Shown: one piece after another, positions 30,889 to 39,221 of the stretch
Layout: the number at the start of each line of letters is the position of its first letter
Numbering within the stretch: the first letter of the stretch is position 1
Assembly (NCBI GenBank): GCA_934229275.1
Contig: CAKQDN010000016.1
Span: forward strand, 1 to 39,516
Source: an uncultured Clostridia bacterium
Lineage (GTDB): Bacteria > Bacillota > Clostridia > Christensenellales > Pumilibacteraceae
Direction of reading: 5' to 3'
DNA length: 39,516 nucleotides
The notes under the pieces: model-generated
Databases searched by the model: none
Seen by the model: the letters and a program-made list of their open reading frames with translations, nothing else
Told to the model about the DNA's origin: nothing
Translations under genes and position numbers: made by a program

Positions 30889-32301
30889 TTACTCCTCCTT
30901 GGCGTTGCCGGCGTTCGGGAACGAATAGGGCAAGCCGTGCATATTGAGATAGTTGCTGCGATACAAAGCGTCCTTCATGTCCTTTTTGACGAACGGCGCG
31001 AACGGGGCGAGATAGGGCGCGCCTAAACCGTTTATTCCCACGACGTACTGCGCGAGATACACGAGTCCTATAAGCAGCATATACACGCCGCCCAGTCCCC
31101 CGAGAATCGTGAATATTATGCGAAGCAGCGTCGTCGAGCCCACTTCGTCGGGAGCGGTGTATAAGGCAAGCGACGACAGAGCGACTATCATGACGGCAGG
31201 CGAACTGACTATGCCGGCGCGAACTGCCGTTTCACCGAGAACGAGCGCGCCCACTATGCTCATCGCCATACCGACGGCTTTTGGCATGCGTATGCCCGTT
31301 TCGCGTATTATTTCGAACAGCAGTATGACGAACAGCATTTCGGTAGTCGCGCGGAACGGTATGCCGCCGAGAGCGGTTACGACCGTCAGCATGAATTTTA
31401 GCGGCATTACGCTTAAATGGTATTTTTGCAACGCAATATATGTGCCCGGCAGCAGAATCGCAAAGCCGAGCGTTATCATACGAAGCACGCGCAGGAAAGA
31501 CGCGTATGAATATCTTTGGTAGTAGTCGCCGCTCGACTGAACGCTTTCGATGAACAGATATGGGAGCGTCAGCGCGACCGGAGTGCCGTTTACAAGCACG
31601 GCTATTCTGCCTTCGAGCAGTTTTGCCGCCACGATGTCGGGTTTTTCCGCTCTTCCTGCCTGATCGAATATGGAAAAAGGTCTCTCTTCGAGATAAGGCT
31701 GTAAATACTGAACGTCGATAACTCCGTCGGTTTTCACGCTTTTAAGGCGTTTAAGCACGTTTTCGACCACTTCCTTGCTCGCTATTCCGTCGATGAACAC
31801 GACCGCCACGTCGGTTTTGGTGACGCTGCCGATTTTAAGTCGTTTAACCACGAGCGAGGGCGAGCGCACACGGCGTTCGATAAGGCAGAGATTGGTTTTA
31901 AGGTCCTCGATAAAGCCTTCGCGCGGGCCGTACGTCACGGTGGAGAGCGGCGGCTCGGTTATCGAACGTTTGTCGTACTTGCGCACGTTAAGCACGAGAT
32001 AACCGGGCGTTTTATCGAAGATAAGCACGGCGTCGCCGGCGAGTATACAGTCGATCGCCTCTTCCTCGTCGTAGACTATTCTGGTTTCCGAGATGTAAAC
32101 GCACTTTTTGCGTATGTCGTCGAGCGACAGTTTTTTATCGCTTATCTTTTCCGTCCAGTCCACTATGCGAAAGCATAGTTCTGGGTCGGTTAAATCCGGA
32201 TGATACAGCATCGCAGCCTTACCGCGCGGAGCGGATATTTCGCGAAGTACCGGTAAATCGTCGCCCAAAAAGGCTTTTTCTATTTGCTTTGCTCTTTCCA
32301 T
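30889..32301 (-). CDS. gerA: GerAA-type spore germination protein
   Basis: The A subunit of the germinant receptor. It has 470 residues: an N-terminal cytoplasmic domain (about 1-225) with MLYHPDLTDPELCFRIVDWT and the TEPPLSTVTYGPREGFIEDL family block, then about five membrane segments (about 235-430) with the conserved PFRATTEMLFVILLFEIIRE region, and a short tail ending in the gerB ribosome binding site. It is the first gene of gerA-gerB-gerC. The ATG has no ribosome binding site; a sigma-G-like promoter abuts it. Germinant specificity cannot be told. Confidence 0.93.
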   Translation of the reverse strand: MERAKQIEKAFLGDDLPVLREISAPRGKAAMLYHPDLTDPELCFRIVDWTEKISDKKLSLDDIRKKCVYISETRIVYDEEEAIDCILAGDAVLIFDKTPGYLVLNVRKYDKRSITEPPLSTVTYGPREGFIEDLKTNLCLIERRVRSPSLVVKRLKIGSVTKTDVAVVFIDGIASKEVVENVLKRLKSVKTDGVIDVQYLQPYLEERPFSIFDQAGRAEKPDIVAAKLLEGRIAVLVNGTPVALTLPYLFIESVQSSGDYYQRYSYASFLRVLRMITLGFAILLPGTYIALQKYHLSVMPLKFMLTVVTALGGIPFRATTEMLFVILLFEIIRETGIRMPKAVGMAMSIVGALVLGETAVRAGIVSSPAVMIVALSSLALYTAPDEVGSTTLLRIIFTILGGLGGVYMLLIGLVYLAQYVVGINGLGAPYLAPFAPFVKKDMKDALYRSNYLNMHGLPYSFPNAGNAKEE

Positions 32302-32306
32302 ACGTT

Positions 32307-32336
32307 TAATGTGTTCGTTCGGGCGGAAAAATATGT
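32307..32336 (-). promoter_or_regulatory. Possible sigma-G/sigma-F promoter of gerABC
   Basis: Minus strand ACATA (32332-32336), 18-base spacer, CACATTA (32307-32313). The sigma-G consensus as I recall it is GHATR and CATHHTA, so each element has one mismatch. The -10 ends five bases from the ATG. No sigma-A promoter is visible. Confidence 0.4.
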
Positions 32337-32364
32337 AAAAAAGCCTCGGACGCGCAATCCGAGG
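32337..32364 (-). terminator. Terminator of the MATE gene
   Basis: On the minus strand CCTCGGA and TCCGAGG (32358-32364 and 32344-32350) form a perfect stem with a seven-base loop followed by CTTTTTT. It separates the MATE gene from gerA. Confidence 0.85.
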
Positions 32365-32388
32365 GTATGTTTTATAAAAACGAAAAAT

Positions 32389-33816
32389 TTATTCTTCCGA
32401 AGAAACCGCTTCTTCTTCCGCGTCGGCAACCGTTGCGATTATATGTTTATCGAATCGGAAAAACGCGAAAAAGTAGACGAGCGTGGAAACGCAGCACACT
32501 ATCCATCCTGCCGGATAGCCGAACGCTATGGGCAGGAAGTCGTTGGATATGAAAGTCGATACGACGAAAAGATAGATTTGTCTTACGACGATGAAAGACG
32601 TCATCATTATAATCATGGGCGCGACGCTGTTGCCTGCTCCGCGCATCGCTCCCGAGAACACCTGATTGACGCACGAACACATATAAAAAGGCGTCATGAA
32701 GTGCAATAAAAGCGTGGCGTGGCGTACTATGTCGGGGTCGGCGTTGAACACCGCCGCTATTTTTTCGGCGAAAATCATAATGGGCGCAATGACCGCGAGC
32801 GTGACGACCACGGCAGAGAAAAAGGCGCAATACGTTCCTTTTTTAGCGCGCTCGATATTGCCGGCTCCCAGATTCTGCCCGACGAACGTCGTTGCGGCAA
32901 GTCCGAGCGATTGGAGCGGCAGAAAGACGAACTGATCGACTTTGTTGTAAGTAGTCCAGCCGCCGAGAGCCGCGGTCTGATCGGCGTTGACGTTGCCGAT
33001 ATACGACTGCACGAACACGTTGGAAAATGCGGTGAGCGCAAGTTGAATTGCAGCCGGTATTCCCACTTTTATCGTTTGTTTAAGCGACAGACCGTCGAAT
33101 TTAATCTTCTTTATGCTTATTCGTATATCGAATTTCGCCGTAAAAAGCGTGATTACCGTAAGCACGGCGGCGACGAACTGCGCGATTACCGTGGCGTAGG
33201 CAACGCCCTTAACGCCCATATCGAACGCGTACACGAACAAAAAGTCAAGCCCGGTATTGAGAACGGCTGCGACGGCGAGGAAATAGAACGGACGCTTCGA
33301 ATCGCCCACCGCGCGCAGTATTCCCGATCCCATATTGTACAGCAACATGAATGTCATGCCCCAGGAATAAATGGTAAGATACTCGGTTGCAGGCGCATAA
33401 ACGTCGCCTTCGGTCGTACGGAGCATCATTTTGACCATGAGCGGCGAGAAAATTACGCCGAGAGCGGTGAAAAGCACGCTCGCAACCAGCGTGAGAGCCA
33501 TAGCCGTGTGCGACGCTCGACTTACCTTTTCGCCGTCCTTTGCTCCGTAGTACTGAGAAATAACGACGCTTGCTCCGCTCGAAAGACCCGAAAAAAGACC
33601 GATGAGTATATTGGTTATCGGCGCGACGCTGCCAACCGCCGAATACTCGCCCGGCGTTCCCCTCTGCCCTATCACGAAGGCGTCCATCATATTGTAGAGT
33701 TGCTGGAAAAAGTTGCCCACGAGCAGCGGCAACGCAAAAGCGACGAGGCAGCCTATTATGCTGTCCTTGGTCATATCGGTGGATTTTTTGCTCTTTTTCG
33801 GTTTAATTTCTGTCAT
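32389..33816 (-). CDS. MATE family multidrug/Na+ antiporter
   Basis: A 475-residue polytopic membrane exporter with 12 predicted hydrophobic segments arranged as two MatE halves (about 20-180 and 245-410). The start DSIIGCLVAFALPLLVGNFF and the GLSSGASVVISQYYGAKDGE loop after helix 2 are family hallmarks; the second half repeats the pattern as LGLAATTFVGQNLGAGNIER. It probably exports cationic compounds, substrate unknown. It has its own promoter and terminator. There is no ribosome binding site, and the -10 box ends eight bases before the ATG. Confidence 0.92.
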   Translation of the reverse strand: MTEIKPKKSKKSTDMTKDSIIGCLVAFALPLLVGNFFQQLYNMMDAFVIGQRGTPGEYSAVGSVAPITNILIGLFSGLSSGASVVISQYYGAKDGEKVSRASHTAMALTLVASVLFTALGVIFSPLMVKMMLRTTEGDVYAPATEYLTIYSWGMTFMLLYNMGSGILRAVGDSKRPFYFLAVAAVLNTGLDFLFVYAFDMGVKGVAYATVIAQFVAAVLTVITLFTAKFDIRISIKKIKFDGLSLKQTIKVGIPAAIQLALTAFSNVFVQSYIGNVNADQTAALGGWTTYNKVDQFVFLPLQSLGLAATTFVGQNLGAGNIERAKKGTYCAFFSAVVVTLAVIAPIMIFAEKIAAVFNADPDIVRHATLLLHFMTPFYMCSCVNQVFSGAMRGAGNSVAPMIIMMTSFIVVRQIYLFVVSTFISNDFLPIAFGYPAGWIVCCVSTLVYFFAFFRFDKHIIATVADAEEEAVSSEE

Positions 33817-33824
33817 ACCGCTAT

Positions 33825-33853
33825 ATTATATTAGAAATTGCGATAAAAATCAA
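33825..33853 (-). promoter_or_regulatory. Sigma-A promoter giving a leaderless MATE mRNA
   Basis: Minus strand: -35 TTGATT (33848-33853), 17-base spacer, -10 TATAAT (33825-33830), then only eight bases to the ATG at 33816. The expected transcription start is at or one base before the A of ATG. Confidence 0.8.
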
Positions 33854-33873
33854 GCAAATGCGCGGTTTGGCGT

Positions 33874-33909
33874 AAAAAAAACAGCGCTCCGTTTGTATTA
33901 ACGGAACGC
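33874..33909 (-). terminator. Terminator of the ABC exporter/FTR-like operon
   Basis: On the minus strand a ten-base stem (33900-33909 with 33884-33893, one G-U pair, six-base loop) is followed by TGTTTTTTTT. It stands just past the stop at 33919. Confidence 0.92.
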
Positions 33910-33918
33910 CGGTGTAGA

Positions 33919-34116
33919 CTAATCTTTTGTTTTGTAATAGAGCATACAGTGGCAAAAGCCTTCGAAATCCGGATCTGCTATCTGATCGCGGAATTCCTTG
34001 CACATGCACTTGTTTTCCTCGGTACGCTGCTTGCGGCACGGGCAATATCCGCCCGTTTTTTTAAGTCCTTCGCGTATTGCTTCGACCACTTTTTTATCGG
34101 GATTGAGTTTTACCAT
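33919..34116 (-). CDS. Small ferredoxin-thioredoxin reductase catalytic-chain-like protein
   Basis: A 65-residue protein with three Cys-X-Cys motifs: CPC (25-27), CMC (37-39) and CHC (55-57). This is the layout of the ferredoxin:thioredoxin reductase catalytic subunit, which binds a 4Fe-4S cluster next to a redox-active disulfide. The gaps between motifs (9 and 15 residues) differ from the plant and cyanobacterial enzyme (16 and 8) as I recall it. The surrounding YCPCRKQRTEENKCMCKEF and GFCHCMLY match the small bacterial and archaeal homologues. It is the last gene of the ABC exporter operon, three bases after the previous stop, with AGGAG 13 bases upstream of the ATG. No variable subunit or thioredoxin is nearby, so its redox partner is unknown. 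Confidence 0.8.
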   Translation of the reverse strand: MVKLNPDKKVVEAIREGLKKTGGYCPCRKQRTEENKCMCKEFRDQIADPDFEGFCHCMLYYKTKD

Positions 34117-34119
34117 AAT

Positions 34120-35934
34120 TTACGAATCGCTCCTGTCGTCTTTCGCGTCGTGATTGACCAGTTCGTAGTAGTAGCCCTTTTTCGCCATGAGTTGCTCGTG
34201 CGTACCTGCTTCGGAAATCGTGTGATTCGCGATGTAGAATATGCAGTCGGCTTTCTCGATAGTGGACAGACGGTGCGCGATTACGAAACTGGTTCTGCCT
34301 GCCAAAATAACGTTTAGCGCGTCTTTTATGAGATTTTCGGTTTCGGTATCGATAGACGCCGTAGCCTCGTCCAGAACGAGTATTTTCGGATCGGTTAAAA
34401 GCACTCTCGCAAACGAAATGAGTTGCCGCTCGCCCGTGGAAAGGCGCGAGCCCTGCTCAATCGTTTCGGTGTAGTAGCCGTCGGGCAGTTTGGATATGAA
34501 CGCGTCGGCGCCGACCAGTCTTGCCGCTTCCATGCACTGCTCGTCGGTGGCGTCGGGCTTGCCGTAACGTATGTTGTCGATAATGGTACCGCTGAAAATG
34601 AAACTGTCCTGCATCATGACGCCGATCTGCTTGCGAAGCGAATACAGCGTCACTTTCGAAATGTCGTGTCCGTCCACATAAATGGCTCCGCTGTCCACGT
34701 TATAGAACCGCGACAGCAGGCTGACTATTGTGGTTTTACCCGAGCCGGTGGGCCCGACGAGCGCGACCATTTTGCCTTTCGGCACTTCGAAATTGATGTT
34801 TTCGAGAATAATATGCGCGTTTTCGTACGAAAAATACACGTTTTCGAACTTTACGTCGCCTTGAACGGGCGGCAGTTCTTCGGCGTTTTCCTCGTCGGTT
34901 ACGGTAGGCTCGACTTCGAGAACGTCCATAACGCTTTCGAGGTTGGTTATCGCGCTGGAAATTTCTTGCAAATAGGTGGCGATTTCGTTGAGCGGTGCGC
35001 TGAGCATGCCGGCATAGGAAATGAAACTTATAACCGAACCGGGAGTAAGTCCGCCCAAGCCCAGTTTGTTTGCCGCCATATACACGACGACGGCGTAGAC
35101 GGCGATTATGCCGATGTAGAAGAATCCGCTCATGGTGGGGTAGTGCAGTTCGTTCACATGCGTGACGGCGCACCATTTTTTGCGCTCTTCCTTATTGAGT
35201 CCGTCGTAGATTTCGGTGTTGCGCGCGCCGCGGTTGAACGAGTTCGTAACAGAACTTCCCTGAATGTTTTCGGCTATGTAGGCAATGCGGTTACTGCGCT
35301 TTTCGCGATAGGCTCTTCTTCTCTTTTCGAGCGAACGGCGGATGACGTTTACGAGGATGACCATCGGTATTACCGCCGCAAGCATTATAAGCGTAAGCCA
35401 ACTGCCGATAACGCACATCCATATGAGAATGGCGATCACCTTGACGGCGTCGAGAATGAGCATTATTATGCTTGACGAGAACACGCCTGCAAGTTCGTCG
35501 AGATAGGACGTTACCCTCACCAGAATTTTACCGTTCGGGCGGGAGTCGTAGAAGTCGAATGCGAGTTTTTGCAAGTGTTCATACGTTGCATAGCGAATGT
35601 CGTGCACGATGCTGTGTCCCACTTTGGTCATGTAGAACTGACGGAAATAACTAAACACGGTGTCGGTGACGACCGCAAGCACATAAGCCGCGATAAGCAC
35701 GACCGACAGCGTTTTGTAGTCCATTCCGAGCACGGTTTTCTTGGGGATGACGTTGTCCACGATAAGTCCGTTTATCATGGGCGGCAACATGGAGATGAAT
35801 GTTATCAGCACCATGAGTATGAACAGAACGCTTAACAGTTTTTTGTACGGAACGACGAATTTGAGCGCGTGACGCAACTGACTTTTGGAGAGTTTTTTTG
35901 TTTTTTCGTCTTCGTAATAGCGATTTCTTGCCAT
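34120..35934 (-). CDS. Heterodimeric ABC exporter subunit with the catalytic ATP site
   Basis: A 604-residue half-transporter: six membrane helices (about 30-330) fused to an ATPase domain (about 365-600). Walker A is GPTGSGKTT; Walker B LVLDEATAS has the catalytic Glu523, and the H-loop IAHRLST has His554. Its own signature is LSTGE (498-502) instead of LSGGQ. This is complementary to the upstream subunit, so together they make one canonical and one degenerate ATP site, as in BmrCD, LmrCD or TM287/288. GGAGGT precedes the ATG, which lies one base after the upstream gene's stop. Likely drug or lipid export; substrate unknown. Confidence 0.93.
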   Translation of the reverse strand: MARNRYYEDEKTKKLSKSQLRHALKFVVPYKKLLSVLFILMVLITFISMLPPMINGLIVDNVIPKKTVLGMDYKTLSVVLIAAYVLAVVTDTVFSYFRQFYMTKVGHSIVHDIRYATYEHLQKLAFDFYDSRPNGKILVRVTSYLDELAGVFSSSIIMLILDAVKVIAILIWMCVIGSWLTLIMLAAVIPMVILVNVIRRSLEKRRRAYREKRSNRIAYIAENIQGSSVTNSFNRGARNTEIYDGLNKEERKKWCAVTHVNELHYPTMSGFFYIGIIAVYAVVVYMAANKLGLGGLTPGSVISFISYAGMLSAPLNEIATYLQEISSAITNLESVMDVLEVEPTVTDEENAEELPPVQGDVKFENVYFSYENAHIILENINFEVPKGKMVALVGPTGSGKTTIVSLLSRFYNVDSGAIYVDGHDISKVTLYSLRKQIGVMMQDSFIFSGTIIDNIRYGKPDATDEQCMEAARLVGADAFISKLPDGYYTETIEQGSRLSTGERQLISFARVLLTDPKILVLDEATASIDTETENLIKDALNVILAGRTSFVIAHRLSTIEKADCIFYIANHTISEAGTHEQLMAKKGYYYELVNHDAKDDRSDS

Positions 35935-35935
35935 A

Positions 35936-37747
35936 TTACGCCACCTCCTCGTCCGTGTTCACGGTCTGTTCGGTGTAGATTGACCAGTATTTGCCGTGAA
36001 GAGCCATAAGTTCTTCGTGCGAGCCGCGCTCGACTATTTCGCCGTCCTCCATGTACAGGATTTCGTCGCAGAACGAAACGCTGGTCGCGCGGTTGGAAGC
36101 GATGATAAGCGTTTTTTCGCCGTAATTCTCGCTTATGTTGTCGATGATTTCCTTTTCGGTCTGATAGTCGAGTGCGGAAGTGCAGTCGTCCAGCAGCAGC
36201 ACGGGGGCTTCTTTATAGAGCGCGCGCGCAATGGAAACGCGCTGTTTCTGACCTCCCGACAAGCCCAGTCCTCGCTCTCCCACGACCGTATCGTAGCCGT
36301 CGGTAAGGCGCGGAACGAATTTATCCACGCGTGCGAGCGACGCGAAATGCTCGATTTTGTCCATATCCTTGCCTTCGTCGTAGAAAGCGATATTGTTGGC
36401 GACCGTTTCGGAGAACAGGAACACGTCCTGCGAAACGAAAGAAGTCGCTCTTCTCACGTCGTCCAGTTTATACTCGGAAATTTCTTTGCCGTCCACGGTT
36501 ATGCTGCCCGAAGTGCAGTCGTAAAAGCGGTTCATAAGGCGCATTATAACCGACTTACCGCAGCCGGTTCTGCCCATTATTCCCATTTTTTTACCGTACG
36601 GCAGGCTTATGTTAACGCTTTTAAGCACGTCGGTTTTGCCGTTGAAGTTCATCGTGACGTCCTTGAATTCATAGGACGGACGAGCCGGCATATCGAGCGT
36701 TTCGCGGCTGTGGTCGAAGCCGTCGCTCGCGTCCATGAAGGAGAACAGTCGTTTTCCGGCGACCATGCAGTTCTGAATATTGCCTATTTCAGACGCTATC
36801 GTGATCATGTTGCCGTTAAGCAGTCCGACGTACGTCGTAAACGTGGTGAACTGACCGACGCTTATCTTTCCGTCTACGGCGAGTATGATTCCGACGATCA
36901 TCGCGCTGACGCTCATAGCGTAGCCGATAAGGCGGAAATACATGTGGTATTTTGCCGCGGTTTTGGTAAGATTTATGTAATTATCGCGGAAACGGGCGTT
37001 TTTCTTTTCGAATTTTTCCATTTCCTGCGCTTCGGTCGCGAACGAACGCACTATGCGCACGCCGTTTATGTTTTCCTGAATACAGGTGTTGAGATCGACG
37101 TTTCCCTCGCGGATGTCGGAATATCTTTTAACCAGTTCTTTTTTGAATTTGAGGCTGACGAAAAACGTGACCACTGCAAGCGCGAGCGGCACTATTGCCA
37201 TAAACTGATTGGTCGCGAGCATGATTATAATGGTTCCGACGCCCGACACTACCGCCGAGAGCAGGAACACGAATCGATGCTGATAAAGGTCCATTACGTT
37301 GTCTATATCGTTGTTTAATATGTTCATCATGTCGCCGCCGGAGTAAGAGTGCACGACTCTCGGCGAGCAGGACAGATATTTTGCGAAAGCGTCGCGGCGC
37401 AGATAGTTCGCGGTTTTTCTGTTATACGCGTGGGCGACGTTCCAGCGAACGTAATGACAGATAAATTGCAGCAGCACTACCGACGCGAGCGTGATTAAAA
37501 GCGCGGTTATCATGCCGATAAAGTCGTCTGCGGCATATCCGGCAACGAGAAAATCGAGCGGCGTGGAAACGATCGTAGCGTTTCTTTCGGGTTCGAGAAC
37601 GGGCGTAATCACGCGGTCGATTATAAGTTGCGTTATCTGCGGAATAAGAAGATTTATCCCGATTTGCAAAAGCGCAAGCACGACCACGAAAAACAGTTGC
37701 GGCTTGATTTTTTTCCAGTATTTCCAGGAATGTCTGATTACGTCCAT
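35936..37747 (-). CDS. Heterodimeric ABC exporter subunit with the degenerate ATP site
   Basis: A 603-residue half-transporter: six membrane helices (about 15-320) and an ATPase domain (about 355-600). Walker A is GRTGCGKSV, and the signature is canonical LSGGQ (496-500). Walker B reads VLLLDDCTS with Asp521 in place of the catalytic Glu, and the H-loop histidine is Asn552 (ASNRAT). These are the standard marks of the non-hydrolysing half of a heterodimer. I chose the ATG at 37747, with GGAG upstream; a TTG further up at 37774 would put the ribosome binding site inside the gene. It is the first gene of a three-gene operon, with a consensus promoter and a palindrome at the predicted start. Confidence 0.93.
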   Translation of the reverse strand: MDVIRHSWKYWKKIKPQLFFVVVLALLQIGINLLIPQITQLIIDRVITPVLEPERNATIVSTPLDFLVAGYAADDFIGMITALLITLASVVLLQFICHYVRWNVAHAYNRKTANYLRRDAFAKYLSCSPRVVHSYSGGDMMNILNNDIDNVMDLYQHRFVFLLSAVVSGVGTIIIMLATNQFMAIVPLALAVVTFFVSLKFKKELVKRYSDIREGNVDLNTCIQENINGVRIVRSFATEAQEMEKFEKKNARFRDNYINLTKTAAKYHMYFRLIGYAMSVSAMIVGIILAVDGKISVGQFTTFTTYVGLLNGNMITIASEIGNIQNCMVAGKRLFSFMDASDGFDHSRETLDMPARPSYEFKDVTMNFNGKTDVLKSVNISLPYGKKMGIMGRTGCGKSVIMRLMNRFYDCTSGSITVDGKEISEYKLDDVRRATSFVSQDVFLFSETVANNIAFYDEGKDMDKIEHFASLARVDKFVPRLTDGYDTVVGERGLGLSGGQKQRVSIARALYKEAPVLLLDDCTSALDYQTEKEIIDNISENYGEKTLIIASNRATSVSFCDEILYMEDGEIVERGSHEELMALHGKYWSIYTEQTVNTDEEVA

Positions 37748-37832
37748 AGGTGAGTTCTCCAAAAAAAACGGCAACCATTACCCTCTTTTGCGAGAGAGAA
37801 TAACGTTTGCCCGATTTTTTAAGTACGTCTTG

Positions 37833-37849
37833 ACAATCGCAACGATTGT
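37833..37849. promoter_or_regulatory. 17-base palindrome at the ABC operon transcription start
   Basis: ACAATCG-CAA-CGATTGT is a perfect inverted repeat with a three-base centre. It begins at about +1 of the promoter at 37856-37884, a classic repressor position for TetR- or MarR-type regulators. No regulator gene lies in the window. Confidence 0.6.
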
Positions 37850-37855
37850 ACCGAA

Positions 37856-37884
37856 ATTATACTCCAACTTCGCGGCGTTGTCAA
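37856..37884 (-). promoter_or_regulatory. Sigma-A promoter of the ABC exporter operon
   Basis: Minus strand: perfect -35 TTGACA (37879-37884), 17-base spacer, perfect -10 TATAAT (37856-37861). The leader is about 100 bases. A promoter this strong normally needs a repressor, which fits the adjacent palindrome. Confidence 0.88.
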
Positions 37885-37940
37885 TGCTTTAACGGTATTT
37901 TTATTTGGACAAAATTGCTTAAATGCATGACAAGAATGTC

Positions 37941-39035
37941 CTATTTTTTATTTTGCGTGACTTTTCCGCCGCTGACGACGAACTCCTTATAGTCGCCGAG
38001 AGCGTCCTTTATCTCGTCGGTAAGATGCGTGCAGGTTATTATGGTCTGATAGCCCGAAATACGCTCGGCAAGGCGGCGCGAACGCGTTTTATCCAGTTCG
38101 GAGAACACGTCGTCGAGCAAAAGCACGGGATATTCGCCCTGTTCTTCGCGGTATAAATCCATTTCCGCGAGTTTAAGGCTGAGCGCCGAGCAGCGTTGCT
38201 GCCCCTGCGAGCCGAATTTGCGCACGTCTACGCCGTCCAGCGTCACCGCAAGATCGTCCGTTTGCGCGCCGGCGTGAGTATAGCCGTGGCGGTAGTCGAT
38301 TTCGCGGTTTTCTTTCAGTTTGTCCGCAAACGCGGCGGCTATTTCTTCCGTCGTTCCTCCGCTCGTACCCTCGTACGAAAGCGAAAGCGTTTCTTTTCCG
38401 TCCGACAAAAACGAGTGGTTTTCGGCGGCGAATTTTTCGAGCCGTTTAACGAATTCTCGGCGATTTTTGACAATCAGAGCGCACTTTTTGACGAGTTGCA
38501 GGTCCCACGCCTCTATTGCGGAGAGCGGAGCGTTTTTTTTGAGCAGTTTGTTGCGCTGCGCGAGAATTTTGTTGTAGTCGCTTAAACAGTAAAAGTAGGA
38601 TTTGGACAATTGGCACAGCGCGATGTCGATGAATCTGCGACGTTTTTGCGGAGTGTCCTTTATTATTTCTATTTCGTCGGGCGAGAACAAAACGGTGGTG
38701 ATGACGCCCATCAGTTCGCCTATCCGCGTTATCGGCATGCCGTTTATCGCGACGCGCTTATTCACCGCACTGTCAAGCACGATTTCCACGGTTTTTTCGC
38801 CGACCCGTTTATTAACCGCCACTTTTATCCGTCCGCGCTCGTGTCCCCAGCCGATAAGTTCCTTATCGCGCGGAGTGCGCATGCTCTTGCCTAAACTTGA
38901 AAAGTACACCGCTTCCAAAAGATTGGTTTTTCCCTGCGCGTTGTCGCCCGAAATTACGTTTACGCCGGGCGAAAACTCCACCTTTTGCGAAAGGTAGTTG
39001 CGGAAATAATTGAGTTCGAGTGTGCGGACGTTCAT
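37941..39035 (-). CDS. recF: DNA replication and repair protein RecF
   Basis: An SMC-like ATPase that helps load RecA at gaps and stalled forks with RecO/RecR. It has 364 residues, the normal length. The Walker A is GDNAQGKTNL (30-39); the signature FGSQGQQR and Walker B PVLLLDDVFSELD lie near the C terminus. The first residues MNVRTLELNYFRNY are family-typical. No dnaA, dnaN or gyrB flanks it: upstream is a uracil permease, downstream an ABC exporter. The ATG has no ribosome binding site and abuts its promoter. Confidence 0.95.
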   Translation of the reverse strand: MNVRTLELNYFRNYLSQKVEFSPGVNVISGDNAQGKTNLLEAVYFSSLGKSMRTPRDKELIGWGHERGRIKVAVNKRVGEKTVEIVLDSAVNKRVAINGMPITRIGELMGVITTVLFSPDEIEIIKDTPQKRRRFIDIALCQLSKSYFYCLSDYNKILAQRNKLLKKNAPLSAIEAWDLQLVKKCALIVKNRREFVKRLEKFAAENHSFLSDGKETLSLSYEGTSGGTTEEIAAAFADKLKENREIDYRHGYTHAGAQTDDLAVTLDGVDVRKFGSQGQQRCSALSLKLAEMDLYREEQGEYPVLLLDDVFSELDKTRSRRLAERISGYQTIITCTHLTDEIKDALGDYKEFVVSGGKVTQNKK

Positions 39036-39041
39036 AACGAA

Positions 39042-39070
39042 ATTATAGCATATTATCTTTTTTTTGTAAA
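39042..39070 (-). promoter_or_regulatory. Sigma-A promoter giving a leaderless recF mRNA
   Basis: Minus strand: -35 TTTACA (39065-39070), 17-base A-rich spacer, -10 TATAAT (39042-39047), then six bases to the ATG at 39035. The predicted start coincides with the A of ATG. Confidence 0.8.
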
Positions 39071-39145
39071 GTTAAGCGGACAAAGTAAGCGATTTTTTTG
39101 TAAACTATTAAAACGTTTTTTTGAGCGCAAAAAGAAAAGCAAAAA

Positions 39146-39184
39146 AGAAAAAATCCCGCAGCCGTGGTAGCGACTCCGGGATTT
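39146..39184 (-). terminator. Terminator of the uracil permease gene
   Basis: AAATCCCG (39151-39158) and CGGGATTT (39177-39184) form a stem that, on the minus strand, runs into TTTTTTC. It separates the permease from recF. Confidence 0.85.
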
Positions 39185-39221
39185 GCGTTTTGGCGTAAAG
39201 TTTTCTTAACGCTTTTGGTTT

